A stretch of 64,000 bases of DNA from Rotaria sp. Silwood1 (taxonomy: Eukaryota; Rotifera; Eurotatoria; Philodinida; Philodinidae): assembly GCA_905250075.1 (NCBI GenBank), contig CAJNOP010000199.1, forward strand, positions 1 through 64,000. Reading direction: 5' to 3'. Below, in pieces: positions 23,319 to 36,700 of this stretch (position 1 is the first letter of the stretch; the number at the start of each line of letters is the position of its first letter). Made by a program: the position numbers and the translations under genes. The notes below the pieces were generated by a model. It was not told the origin of the DNA. It worked only from the letters and a program-made list of their open reading frames with translations, and searched no databases.

Positions 23319-25733
23319 TTAAAACAAACGAAGAAATATGCTAATCTTTTATCTTACTTATATGTAAATTGAGAACCGACAGGGGATAAGTATGTTTTGA
23401 TGAAAGAAAGGGGGCTGTCTCGTTTTTATATTTAACTTCTTTTCGTTCTGTACGTAAGAAACCCGAATGAGACAAACAGTCATTTTTATACGTTGGAATG
23501 TGCGCTTTTAGCGCACAAAAAAAAATCATAAGAGAACGATTTTTATTTTTTTTATAAAGCAACTTTGTGGGTATCATCGTCCTCAGATTCGCTTTATTTT
23601 TCAAAAGAAAAACCTTTTTCGAAAATGTAAAAAGTGCACATTTTAACATGTAAAAATATGTTTTTTTTTAATCGATATTATGTGAATGAATAGAGGCATA
23701 TTGAAGAATGTCAGTAAATGATTACAAGTTTAATGTAAAAGACATGTATTACATAGTTCAATTATTATGCGAATATGGAAATAAAAAGATGTGTACACCA
23801 ATATTTTATCTGTTGATGTTTTGAAAAAAATTAGCAAGAAAAATTTTGTTGTTCATTTAGCATATATCGATCAATTTATTTGATATTATATATACTTTAG
23901 CTAGTAGCAAAAAAATAATCATTTTAATGTAACTAATTATAAAAAATCTTTATATTGTATTGGATGAATTTAATACACAAGAATTTATGCATGCTATGTG
24001 AAAGCGAAACGAAATAAATTGAATGAAAGATGACGAACAATTCAATGTCTGATTGGTAGGATAAAATGTTTTAATAAAAAGCATGTCCATTCTACAGGAT
24101 AGGATAGAAAACTTTGTCCTGTGCTCATCTATGCTTGATAGATGTTGTTCCATACAAAGCAAATGATGCTTTTTCATAAAGACGACGCTTTTAATTTTCA
24201 ATCTTTTGAATCCGTTAAATGACAGTTTATTATGTCGATGAGAAATTATCTATACATTTACCATAAAAAAGAAACGGAAATATTAAAACTTTATTGGAAT
24301 AATCTAATAGAATTAACGAGCCAAAAATCGATACATAATGCAATGATACTTTTTTATCCTATACCATGAGATATCAATCATGAATGAGTACCATCATTGA
24401 TCGTCCATGATTCTCTGTCGTGTGTCCTGCTATCACACGCTTGAACTAACAACAATATGATGTTGGAATGTCAATGATGTCCACATATCCAATTTCTGTT
24501 AAATAATATTTACTGTACGCTTCAATTGTTCCAAACAACGATAAAATATAGCATATTTTCAATACTAAATATATGTTAATTAATAGATGTATCTGTGACT
24601 CTATTTTCATTCAGATTTCTTCTCAATCAATATGATTTTTATCGGAAAATACAATATGACATAGGCAATATCTGATTCAAGAAAATACTATGATTAATAT
24701 ACGATTTCCTTTATTTACAATCTAAAAATAGAACATTCTATTTTAATGTACTTCTATTGTCTTGGATCATCTTGAAGATTGATGGATAACAGATAATTCA
24801 ACCTTTTTAAAGGTGTTATTTGTAAGAGTAATGAGTCAAGAAAAATACACTTATACTTAGTAAGCTTTCTCGAATGTTACAATAGACTGTTACGTTTAAA
24901 ATCTCTAATACTTTTAGTAAAATTTTAGTTTTACGAATATATAATTATTAAGTGACTTGTTGTTTTACTTTAGTCGATATATGAACGATAAAACATCTCT
25001 ACTATAAAATATCATGAGAAGCTTTTAGAATAACGACGTTGACATTAATTTTATATAATGAACCTAGTGAAATTTAATATCTGGTTCATCAATCTTCGTT
25101 TAAATCATTTGAATTGAAAGATTTTTCAAATACAAGACAATGTTTAGTTTCTTTTTTTAAATCGTTCAATATTTTCTGTCTTTTTCCTATTTGATTTTAA
25201 TTCAAAAATTAATTCTATTGTGTCCTTGCAAACTAAGCTTTCATCGTAATGTGTATTCGTAGATAAAGTGGTGCCTATCGAAAATACACATAAGAGATAG
25301 GGGATAGACAATAGAAAGAGGTTTAAAAAACAACATTCCACGTGAATGCAAATTGGAAATATTATAATAGCAAAAGAAATCACTAAGAAAAAGTATTGAC
25401 TATTCAGATAAAAGAAGTATTAATACTAAAGAGAGGCATTTTCAGCAAAAATTGCTCCATTGGATCTGAGTATATTCATTTTAAAGAGATGTTTATTAGT
25501 AGAGTTTTTATTGTATAAATGTTTTAACTTTCTTCTCATTTACACTGATGAATTCAGATGGAGTTTAAACAACAACTTAGTAGCATTCAAAAACAAAGAT
25601 TTATCAAGGAGAAAATGATCAGAGCATAGAAAATTGTAGAGGACTGAAATTTTATTAAATTGAGAAATTCTTATCTTAGTTTCTAATTATTGAAAGTTGC
25701 TCAATTGAAATATAATAAAATATTGAATAATAT
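23319..25733. other. AT-rich intergenic region, no gene seen
   Basis: Open frames here (23341-23649, 23950-24201, 25144-25383) have no recognisable domain and biased, low-complexity composition. No repeat or RNA gene was identified. Confidence 0.5.
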
Positions 25734-28704
25734 TTAATAAAATTTTATTCGTTTTTTCTCAAAACAAATATTATTTGATTGATTTATTTTTGTGCCAATC
25801 CATACTGAAACAGTTTTATAACCTTTCTGACATGTTGAATTAATAGTATTATCATTAAACCATTTAATAATTTCTTCAGAAAATTTTGAAAATCGTGTAT
25901 CAAATTTGATTGTTATCAAATGATTGCATCGATCAAGAATCCTTTGGATTTGTTCAATAGTATTTATTGGTATTGATAAATGTTTAACATGATGTGGAAT
26001 AATACTGTGTATATTATCTATTGATGAATTTAATTTGTATCTATAAAGACCAGTTTGAATAATAAGCGAAGAAAGATTTTTAGCTTGTTTAATAAAAATA
26101 CGCATGTCCAGAAATGCATTTTGATTATAGTTAATAAAATAATAGCTGCGTAATGTCATGTGAACTATTTGAGAAATATTAATCAATATGGAAAGAGATT
26201 GAAGAGAAAATAAAGGCCATTCTTCGTATAATTCAATAGAGACTTTTGTCACTTTGGGAAACAGAAGTTGATTTATTGTTGCTTCCTGAAAATATTCAAA
26301 TTTAAACATTGTTTTACTTTGGATAACGTCAATATTATTTTTAATAATATTTCAAGAAATTTTTATATTTATCTTCAATTTATTATTTACAAAAATTTTA
26401 TTGAATTAAAATTAATTTAAGTATAGTAAATAAGTCTTATAAAAGATAACTAAAATAGTTACTATTTATTTAAATATTATTCAAAACTTTTGCAAAATTA
26501 AGTTTACATGAATACATTGTTTGCATCTTGTGATGCTATTAAAAAGAAATATAATAAAACTGTAAAAATTTTGTGTATCCAAGCGAAAAAGATATGATTA
26601 GATGATACAGTGAAATATTCGAACAATGTTTGTTACTAGTACCCAACATTACCATTTAGTCTGATGGAAATCTTTTCAAATTGTTACGATTTTTTTTTTT
26701 TCATAAATAATGAATATTATTGAGCAAAGTCTAATAGATAGATTCTATTGTTAACCATTTACTGATCATAGCTAATGGAAATTGCTATTTTTAGAAATAT
26801 TGCGAAAAATACAAAAATCGTGATATTAAACAACTTCTTACACAAATGCGTGTAGAAATTTTCCTAAACTACTAGAAAAAGAAAAGATCTATTTTTCTTA
26901 ATTGGTTTTGTTTTTTTTTACTTACGAAAAATCTAAATCTATATCTTAATGATGTTTTGTATGATAAATATCGACGAAAGTTGCTACTATTCAATAAAAT
27001 TTATTTGAAAACTTTAACAAAAATTAGTTGGGTAAGAGATTATACAACATTAAATGATAACTCGAGTTATCAGTGGCGGGTAATGACATGAATAGACAAA
27101 AAGAAAGAAATTTAGACATTCTCGTCATAGTGTGATAGTTGTTTATATTTATAGATAAATAAATGAGGAGAATATACCTGCTATGTAAAGAAAGAAAAAT
27201 GAATTTTGTTCTTTTTTTTATAATAGATAACAAAAGTTCATTCAAATAATAATATGTAGAATTCGATTTCAACTTGAAACAAATTGAAATAAATAAATAT
27301 ATATATAATTGTTTAGATTGAAAAAAATGAATAATATATTCAAACTAAATTGAATATATGAGATCTTATTATATTGTTATCTTTTTCAATCATCAGATCT
27401 TCTCTACTTTTGACAAGTTTCTGACAATTTAAGTATTTCGAAAGTTTTAGAATACTCCCATCGTATGATGCTACATATATATATATATACATATTAAAAT
27501 GTAAAATTCTAATTGAATAACATACTTTTTCTTGTATATAAGTAGTTAATGGTTTAGTTAAAGGTAAACTTAGATAATTGACATGATTTTCTAAGAATTG
27601 ATAATTGTCGATGGTAGTATTATAAGTGACAAGTGAATTATTGTGTAATTCTATATCATAAGTTAAAAAATGTTTGCATATTGGTATTGAATAAAGAGAG
27701 ATAGTTGTCGATCGTTTAATATCACATGCACAAGTAACAAACCATTTTTTATATTCAATCCAAAATGGAGTTCGAAATGAAGCTATTATTAATTGAAGAT
27801 CTGCTAAAGTTTTTGTAACTGGATCCCAATAATCAAAATAAAATTGAAATTTATTTAAATGAAGTAAATTTTTTTCAATAAATTGTTCCCATCGTTTTCC
27901 ATCAAACATACCTTGTTCACTAATGAGTTTTAAATAAACAATTGATGGTGTTAATAAAAGAAATGATTCCAATTCATCTATATTTATATTAACTTTTTCC
28001 ATTGTTAACGATGTTAATTGTCGAAAACATATATTATAAGGAGATATTTGACAAAGATTTTTGATAATTTTACTAAATTTTTGTTTCAAAATAATTTTAT
28101 TTAAATAAGGAGAAGATTGAAGTATTTTAAAAATATTCTCCATATTTATATCTTCATTAACAATTAAATATTGTATTGAACAATTGTATGGCCATGAAAT
28201 TTTCCATAATCTATCATTTGTTAAATTAAATTCAATTTTTCGAAAATTAATTTGAGTTATTATTGATGTAAGAAGATTATTAGTTGTTTTAATACGTCTA
28301 TCATCATATTTTTTAATATTAAATGAAAATGAAGTAAGAAAATTAAGATTAATTCGTTTTAAAATAAAATTTAATTGATATTCATTTATATCAATAAGAG
28401 TTATTGAAATAAGTCGAGTAAATTGACGAATACGAACAAGTAAAATAAATAAATCTATTTGATTTGATGTTCGTTCTTCATTTGATAATGTCAATGATAT
28501 AACATTAACTGGATTAATTAATCGACAAAGTAAATAAAAATTTGATTTTGAAACTAAAGTTAAATTGAAAATATATCGATCATAACTATTAACAAATGAT
28601 CGAAATAATCGACATACATAACCAACTGAAAAAATAATTGTTTCTGTATTAAGATTATCCAATATACAATGAAATAATTCAACTGGTAATCTATCAATTG
28701 ACAT
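25734..28704 (-). CDS. F-box-like/leucine-rich-repeat protein, 2 exons
   Basis: Proposed complement(join(25734..26285,27526..28704)), about 576 residues. The N-terminus MSIDRLPVELFHCILDNL is an F-box; leucine-rich, variable repeats follow (VISLTLSN, RLISITLIDINEYQLNFILK). A strong donor AAAAA|GTATGT ends exon 1 and an acceptor TTGAATATTTTCAG opens exon 2, both in phase 0. Exon 2 continues the repeats and ends with a family-like tail (YKTVSVWIG). Without splicing, exon 1 reads on through an AT microsatellite to 27340 (454 residues). F-box proteins bring substrates to SCF ubiquitin ligases; substrate and expression are unknown here. The 1240-bp intron is long for this genome. The two-exon model rests on splice-site quality, matching phase and the continuing repeat pattern, so exon 2 could still be a separate fragment. 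Confidence 0.7.
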
Positions 28705-29828
28705 TGAAATAATAATTATATTCTATAATCGAATAATTTTAATAAAACATATTATAGAAAAAAACAAAACATCAATAGTCATATGTGCAATTATGCAAAA
28801 ATAAATGCTTTTTACCTGTGGATACAAAACGAAAAAACAGAACGTAGAAAAGACATAATTACTTCTTGCTTTTGGCATGTAGAAAAACGTGAAAGAAGAA
28901 AAGCAAATATAAAAGTATCTGAATAAGCATTTCGAATCGAATGAGATGTCGCCATTTGTAACATATGGTTCTGGAAAGTGTTTTCTGTTTAAACTTTGAT
29001 ATCAAACAAGATCTATTGAATATGAAGAAAGAATTACTTCAAAATTATGCATTCATTTTCAAATTTATTCATTATATCCTATTTAATCACTTGTACTAAT
29101 CGATTTTTCCTAAAAAGTTTATTGATGAGTTCAACAAACTCGAGCTTATAGATTCTTATAAGATTTTTCTGATGTGTAGAAGTGTGAGTGAGTCATTTTT
29201 GAATAAGTGAATTAAAATGTGTAAACTCATTCCTATAATTATCAATGTACATATGAAGCTGCTTAAGTATTGAACGTAGAAGCTTTATTGCAAAAATTAT
29301 AAGTTAATATTTCATCTTATCTTATTCCATAGATTGAGAAAAGTGGATAATATTGAGTCTTTCAGTTTTTGTTTTATTATATGTACTTGATTTAATTAAT
29401 TATGGTTTGATTTTATCAATTTTTTTTTCATTTTTTCAACAATAATCCTAAATTTTGAATGATTAATAGTTCTCATATCATTCTCTGAAGAAATTAAATT
29501 ATAGAGAAATTTTATTTCATTAAAAATCTAAATTTTCGATTTTTGAAAATTTAATTGAACCAAAAAATTTTTTTTATCTTGTCTATTTCATCCATTGATG
29601 ACATTTATATTTATGATTATTCAGAAAAAAAATCTTAAAGATTATTATTTAAAAGAGACAAAAATTAGTTCGATTTCAAACTAAATCTAATACTCTAATG
29701 TGTTTTTTATAGCATCTGTAAGCTCTAATTCTGTTCGAATTATTTAGTATAAGTTTAGTAATAGATGTTTAACGATCATTTATAATCTTGTTTATTCAAC
29801 CTGAATATTGAGAAAATAGAATAAGCAT
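28705..29828. other. AT-rich intergenic region, no gene seen
   Basis: No open frame of note and no recognisable RNA or repeat. Confidence 0.5.
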
Positions 29829-29830
29829 TA

Positions 29831-30137
29831 CCCAGGTCCACTGTTCCGATCGCCGGAACCGTTTGTTTCCTTTGTTTTCCTGCAGCGGATCCTATAGATT
29901 CCGTTGGTTTTCGGTCGGCTCCATTGACTTCCGACGATTTCTTGGCTACAGGATTCCGGTCCAGTTTCCGCCGGAAAAATTCCGTTAGGTTCCGCAAAAT
30001 TTCGACCAGGAATTCGTCGGAACCGATGGAAACTGATCGGAACTGGTTCGACGAAATCTGAACCGGAATCCTGTAGTAAAGAAATCGTCGGAATTCAACG
30101 GAATCGATCGGTTCCGACGTACCGAGCTTGACCTGGG
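29831..30137. mobile_element. Palindromic non-autonomous DNA element flanked by TA
   Basis: The termini CCCAGGTC and GACCTGGG are inverted and each is flanked by TA (29829-29830, 30138-30139). The body is an imperfect palindrome centred near 29985: CTACAGGATTCCGG on the left pairs with CCGGAATCCTGTAG on the right. It is filled with TTCCG/CGGAA words, and its GC content is well above its surroundings. A TA duplication would suit Tc1/mariner-like or PIF-like mobilisation, but class is uncertain because no transposase is present. Confidence 0.6.
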
Positions 30138-30139
30138 TA

Positions 30140-30831
30140 TTGGAACAACAATCAATATGAAATCTATTTATATTTCGATATTCATTATGATTATCGAAAT
30201 ATAAAGTAAGGAAAAAGAATTGTATCAAATGTAATCATAAAGATTTAGTGAGAAGATCATCAGATTTACAATTAAATGAATTGATATAAATATTGTTATT
30301 ATCAATTGAAAATATTGTTAAGAATAATTTCATTTATCTATCCGTCAATCATTTAATCATATTATTTCTGTTTGTTTATTTATTTATTTATTGAATATAT
30401 CTATTTTATTCTCTTATCATATTTACCATTTATTCAGAATTATTTCATCAACAAATTAAAAATCTTTTCGTTTGTTCCTAATTAAAAAAACAAAAAAAGT
30501 AAGATAAATTCAATTTTCTTGGCAAGAAGAACGTATGAAATATTAATGAGTTAGTTAGTCGATTAATAGATCAAACATATTTTGTATTCTGTTCGAAAAA
30601 AGTTGTTTTTTCTTTTCGTTCTAACATAAACATAAAATAGATTTTTCAATATTAACTTTTTCGAAGCGTAATAAAAATATAAATTGAAATTAATATTAAT
30701 ATATCATGAGACTTGATAATACAATAGAGAAAAAAAAATGGGTTGAATATTAAATTGTTTTCATTTCATTGTTGATAAGATAAGTAAAGAATATCAAGTG
30801 ATAACCTATATTTATTTTCACAAAATAAAAA
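30140..30831. other. AT-rich intergenic region, no gene seen
   Basis: Very AT-rich, with homopolymer runs. No feature recognised. Confidence 0.5.
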
Positions 30832-31599
30832 ATGAAGATTTTTATTTATGGAAATTTTATTCTTAGTTGGTTAAATATTTCTGTTTATCCATTTGGTCAT
30901 TCATTATTACCACTTTTTTATCTTGATCCATCATATATAAATATAAATCATGGTTCAGCGCCCAAATATGTTCATGAAAAACTTCAAGAATATCAATTAT
31001 AAGCTGAACATAATTCTGATCGATGATTTCGTTTAGATGTTCAAGTTGCAATGGAAAAATTACGACAAAAATTAAATAAATATGTTAATTGTGATCCAGA
31101 TGATCTTGTTATAGTTGATAATGCATCCGCTGCCATAAATTTAATTCTTAAATCATTAAAATTAAAATCGAATGAAACTATTTTATATTATAATGTTGAA
31201 TATGGAATGGTTAAATTAACATTAGAATATGTTTTAACAGAAATTTTTACACAAGAACAAATTATTCAAATCGAACTTGATCGTCAAACAATACAAAATA
31301 CAGATTTATTATTAAAAAAAAAAAAAAAAACTCAAAATACAATAAATAAACTAAAAAATGTTAAATTAATTGTATTTGATCATATTAGTTAAATAGCAGC
31401 AATATTATTTTATATTAAAACAATGATTCAATTTTTTCGTTGTCAAAATATTTTAACAATTATTGATGGGTTTCAATTTGTTGAAAACTTCAATCATCGA
31501 AAACTTAGTTCAAAACTATGTTTCAATTTGATAATAAATATTATTATCGAATTAATGCACAAATATATATATGGAATAAAATTATTATCAAACTGTTGA
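30832..31599 (+). pseudogene. isopenicillin-N-epimerase-like PLP-dependent aminotransferase pseudogene
   Basis: One reading frame runs from the ATG at 30832 to 31599, broken only by stops at 31000-31002 (TAA), 31024-31026 (TGA) and 31390-31392 (TAA). The N-terminal FGHSLLPLFYLDPSYININH matches the start of class-V aminotransferases of the isopenicillin-N-epimerase type (F-x-LDP-x-NhGS). DDLVIVDNASAAINLILKSL is the cofactor-phosphate region. LIVFDHIS, IIDGFQFV (the Asp-Gly that contacts the PLP ring) and LMHKYIYG (HK holds the Schiff-base Lys) follow. The C-terminal half of the usual ~400-residue enzyme is missing after 31599. A homopolymer run (about 31315-31330) gives a lysine stretch. These enzymes are bacterial and fungal in the main, so a decayed horizontally acquired gene is plausible. 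Confidence 0.7.
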
Positions 31600-33778
31600 A
31601 AAAATTGTTTTAGATGCTATTTCAAACATGACATTTTTTCCAATTTTAAAACAAAGAAAATATCATTTTCACTCTGTTTAATCATTTTTTTTTATATTTA
31701 ATAAAAATAGTTTTTTATGTTCTACTGACTTTACCATCGGTAGATTGTCATTGTTATATGATTCAAACCACAAGAAAAAAACAACATCTGTTAACCATTA
31801 ATAGACGATTCGATATAATGTGCACTTTATCGATCGTATGCATTGTATTTATCCATAGTCATAAAATAAAAATAGTAGTATTGCAAATAAGCATACGACA
31901 TGAATTGCATTGTGTATAAGTGTAAGTCATATCTTCACAGAGAGGTATTCATATAATCATCCTTATTAAATAAACATATTCATATATAATAAATATTGCT
32001 TGAATATATATATAAGATTAAAACAAGAGAAAATCAATGAAGATTTTCACGCTTCTTTATTTATATGTGCTTTCTCTTCATTTTAGTGTATCGATTCCTC
32101 TTAACATTAAGCTAAAATAGTATAAGAAGTAATCATTGTTGTCGAGAATTTATTTTTTCATTTGAACTACCCTACATCCTCATACTATATTTTAGTGAAT
32201 GATCTAGTTTTTCGTTTGTTTTTTTTTTATGTAAGAGAGTTTGTCAAAATTTTTTCTTTTCATCTGTATGTTGATGTTTTATCAAAAAAAGTATCATATA
32301 TGTATGAGATAAAACGAAAGAAAAAAACACTAAATTGAAATTGTTTTCCTATCTCTTACTTCATTATGTAAGATGATTACCTTGAAGTTAAATAAATCTA
32401 AATCTATTTAAATATATGATTCGTCTGAAGTTTAGTGACATTCTCCTATGATGTTATTAATGGTGACCTATAGTCAGATTTGTACATCATTTATTTTGTT
32501 TCATACAATATTTATACAATCAGACGAATATTTGATATTGAATACTTTTCGCAGAAAATATAATTCACTTAAATTGAAAGTGATTATAATAGATGTTAAT
32601 ACTTATGAAGAAGTATTTGAGTGAATTGTATCTAATCATTGATAATCATCGAAAACTTCTTCATTGTCACTATTTTATATGAAGAAAAACATAAATTTTC
32701 CAACTCAAAATAATATATTATAATCTATAGTATAAAAATAGTCAATGTATTACATTATCATTTGTTAATTGATTTCAAATTCGTTTCTGTCGATAATGAA
32801 AATCAAATATGAGCACGAATTTTAACCGAGACAATGATCAAAGTTCGAGTCTTACTTGTTCTATGTCGAAATGATCCATAAAATAGCAATCGAATATTAA
32901 TAGAAGATGAACTTATTGATTGTTAACAAGATTTCCTATCTCTATATATGATTAATAGATATAGTGAATGTCTATCTCTTATTCGATAATGAATTCAATA
33001 AGAAGAAAATTTATTCTATTGATATTATTTAATCATAAACCTAATTAAAAGATTAATTTTCTCAGTAGAAATAAAATAAAGAAGATATTTCTACGGGTAA
33101 ATATTGTTTTCATTCTAGTTATTTTCTGTATTATAATGTTTCACTAACAAATAGTTGAATTTTTAGATATATTTTTACTAATGTTCAAATTTCTGAAATA
33201 ATACATTGATTAATGTTTATTTGTTTGCACCAATGTCTATATAATTGCTTCCAGAAACCGCCGAATTAATAGACCTTTTTTTTTTTTAATCTATGACTGA
33301 AATTGAATTGTCGACACTTAATGATGGCATGAATATATTCGTTGCCGGGGTGATTCTCTTTAGATTTTACATTCTATTGTTTACCTTAGATAATTGAAGG
33401 AAATTAGAAAAATAAAAGTAAAAGAAGGAAATTACGGAGATCATTAAAAGAGTTTAGTTAACTTACAGAATTCATAGAGGTCACTAATAAATATCTTTGA
33501 TAGCTAATGGCATTTTTGTCTTTTATTTCTTTTTGTTCTGAGTTCAGACTAGGAAGAGAAGAAATGAAACTTGTACATTAATATATTTTTCATTCTATAT
33601 TTGAATAGATTTATAGTTAAAAAAAACGTAAAAAAAATACAAATAATTTCAGTGTCGCGATATAATGAGTTAAAATGCAAGGAACTACAAGACGCTGTCG
33701 AAAGCAGTGTGTATGTTGTAAGGAGAGATAGAAATATTAGTAGTTACAAATTAATTTCAGATTCTAATATTAAAAAAA
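31600..33778. other. AT-rich intergenic region, no gene seen
   Basis: About 2.2 kb with no credible coding frame. The open frame at 33571-33807 has no recognisable domain. Confidence 0.5.
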
Positions 33779-36700
33779 ATGTGTATTTCATTACGACATC
33801 TTTTTAGACGAACAAAAAGATCTTTTCTTAAAAGCAAAATGGAGGAATCACAAAATTTGGCTGATCTAATCCATACGACATCTGATAAACTATCATATTT
33901 ATCATTATCAATGCAAACGAATATAAAGTATAGACCGATGCCAGATCCATTATCTGTCTATGTACCATTGGATTCTCTAACCGAGGAAACAATTGATTCT
34001 ATTATTTTGACTATTCAACAATCTGATAGAAGAGATTGGACCTTCAGTAAACGTACTTTACTTGCTTTTTTGCTTGCAATCAATAATAAAGTGAACGAAA
34101 TCGAAAACAATAAATCAAACAATAAATTCGATGAACAAACTATACAACATGTTGCAAAAGTTCGGCAATGGCTCGTACAGAAAGATCGTGTTGGCAAAAG
34201 AGAGCAACTTGATTGGAATAAACTTCGTAAAACTTATGATCAGATGATAAAAGAAAAAAGAGGATGGCACAGCTAAGCATTTTGCTGTCAAAAACATTGA
34301 ACCTTACTATGAGTTAACTATTGAAGGGGTGAGTTTTTCTTTATCGTATATATATAGTTTCTCACTGATGATTTCAATTAAGACATCTGCAAATTTTGTC
34401 AAGTTTGAACTCTAAGATTTTCTAAAAACTATAAATGTTCCATTTCTACTACTATTATCAGTAAGTGACAATTAACGATGAAGATCTATTTTAAAGATAC
34501 TTTATAAAAAAATAGATCTTTTTGTTCAAGATGAATCAGTATGAACCTTCGCCTTTATAGAAATATAAAAGAAAACAAATTTTCTTCATTTACTTACAGG
34601 ATTTGTCATTAATGCTCGATGATCGAATTTTCTGAGTTCTTATCGAATTTACGTTGTCGAAAATGATGATAGTCAGTTGTTAGTTTCTGTCATAATTAAT
34701 ATGATCCATTGCTGATCGAGACTAGGAAACATCGAAAATCGCTTCATCAAATGACTATTGAAACAAGATTTAACGGTTAAAACTCTTTCAAACTCTTGTA
34801 GTGCAACACATCCAATGACATTAAAATTGAGCAATTTTATTCATCAAATGAGATCGTTTTCGATAACATTAATCATATTAGAATCAGTTACTTACGCTCG
34901 TTTGATACAAACAGAACATACCTTGTAAACAATTCAGTTTTAGTATTCAGTGTTTGAGATTAAATCGAGTGTGAAAAGTTAATTAGGATAGATAATATTA
35001 TTATAACTGTATCAATACCAATATTAACGTCACAAAAAAAAAGAGGTTGCCATCGTGCGTAAACTATAAACAGAAAAATTTTCAAGACAACTTTGATATG
35101 AAATCAACAAGCTCTCGAGAGTTTTTTAAAGTATTTGATAAATTGGTTAGCAAATATGTTCAATAATCTTTGATTGTTCCTTGCAAATATTTTTAATATA
35201 TCGAATAGTTATAATCAATGATGAATTTTGTTGGTATTGAACTATTCTTAGATATTTTACCAAAGTTCACAGGCACTATTCAATTATATGAAACATATTA
35301 ATAACAATTTTCTAGAGAATATAGGAAATATTTCGTTCATGTTTATGAAATTTTCGTCATTAGAGATTTCTCATATGTTGATGAACATGAACAAAGACAA
35401 TTTGATATGGATAATATATCATTTTAACTTGAAGAGCAATCAAATTTTTCAGACAAATCGATCGAAAATATTGAATATTATATCAGAAATAACGTTACAA
35501 ATTAGAATAATATGTCGAAGTATTATTGATTTATAAAGATCATTGTCAGAATAACTATCTTTACAAATAAAAAACTTACAGCAATAAGATGCATTTACAA
35601 AAGAACAAATCTATTGATAGATATTTTAGACAAGAATTTGTTTTATCTTAATCTGCGTTAAAAAAATGAAAACAGTCACATATATGCATGTATAATTAAT
35701 TTATTTTACTAATATATATTTTTTTTTCTATAAATCTGAATTTTCAGTGCATGACACTGAGAAATACAATGGATTCCGATGCGTTTTCAGAATGTTTATT
35801 ATGATTTATGACATTTTTCTTTCTTAAATTTTCACCATATTATAAAGCGCATGAGTTAATCTCATATATTGAAGTTTGATGAGTTTAAATGTAGGTTATT
35901 AAGAAGACAATGATTTCTGTTAGTAAATCAAGGATTAAAAAATAAAGAAAACAGTAGTATGAGGTAATTGTTGTATTTTATAATAAACTATTTTAAATAT
36001 TTAGTCAAATAATAATAAATGATTTTATAAAGAATAGGAAAACAAGTCTTTAGAGAAAATTGTTTAAATAGATGAATAGATATTCGAACTATTAATGAAA
36101 TATATTGAGACAATCATTCTGTTTACGTCATCCTTTACAATATTACCTTTTAATTATCAGCCATTAATGAAACCTGAGTCAGCCAATATGAATAAACGTA
36201 GGATTACGTGACATTTGAATGGCTGATTTTTCACAAGTTTTAACATAAAAAGTTCTGATTGTGTCGAGTATCATCAAGATTTTTCTTTAAGTATAATACA
36301 ATATAGAGTTAGCTGTTAGGAATTCTAGAAAATCTCTATGTAAAATTTGTGAGTTTTGACATTTCTGAATTTCTCCAGAACAAAATCTTATTTCGTTTGA
36401 TATTATTCGAAAATATAGGACCATATCTTTTTTCTTAGAAATTGATCTCAAAGAAATCAAAGTCAAATTTAATCAGTTTTTCTAGATGATATCATTTCTG
36501 TAAGCAATATTATGTTGGATCTTAATATTTCCAATAGGATTCAGCTATAGAATCACATTATTTTAAAACAACGTTTAAAAGGATCGTTCGAAATAACATT
36601 CTTTATATAATTAATATTTCTTTAGTTACATCCTGATATAAATCAATCTCGTGAATATATGTCCTGTTTTCGCAGTCATGGTTGGGAACCTAATGAATTA

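Noticed and set aside
27024..27272. Minus-strand open frame inside the proposed F-box intron
   Set aside because: Low-complexity, no family resemblance, and it lies between a strong donor and acceptor.
35288..35536. Plus-strand open frame inside PARG intron 1
   Set aside because: No splice sites in a fitting phase and no similarity to the PARG domain.
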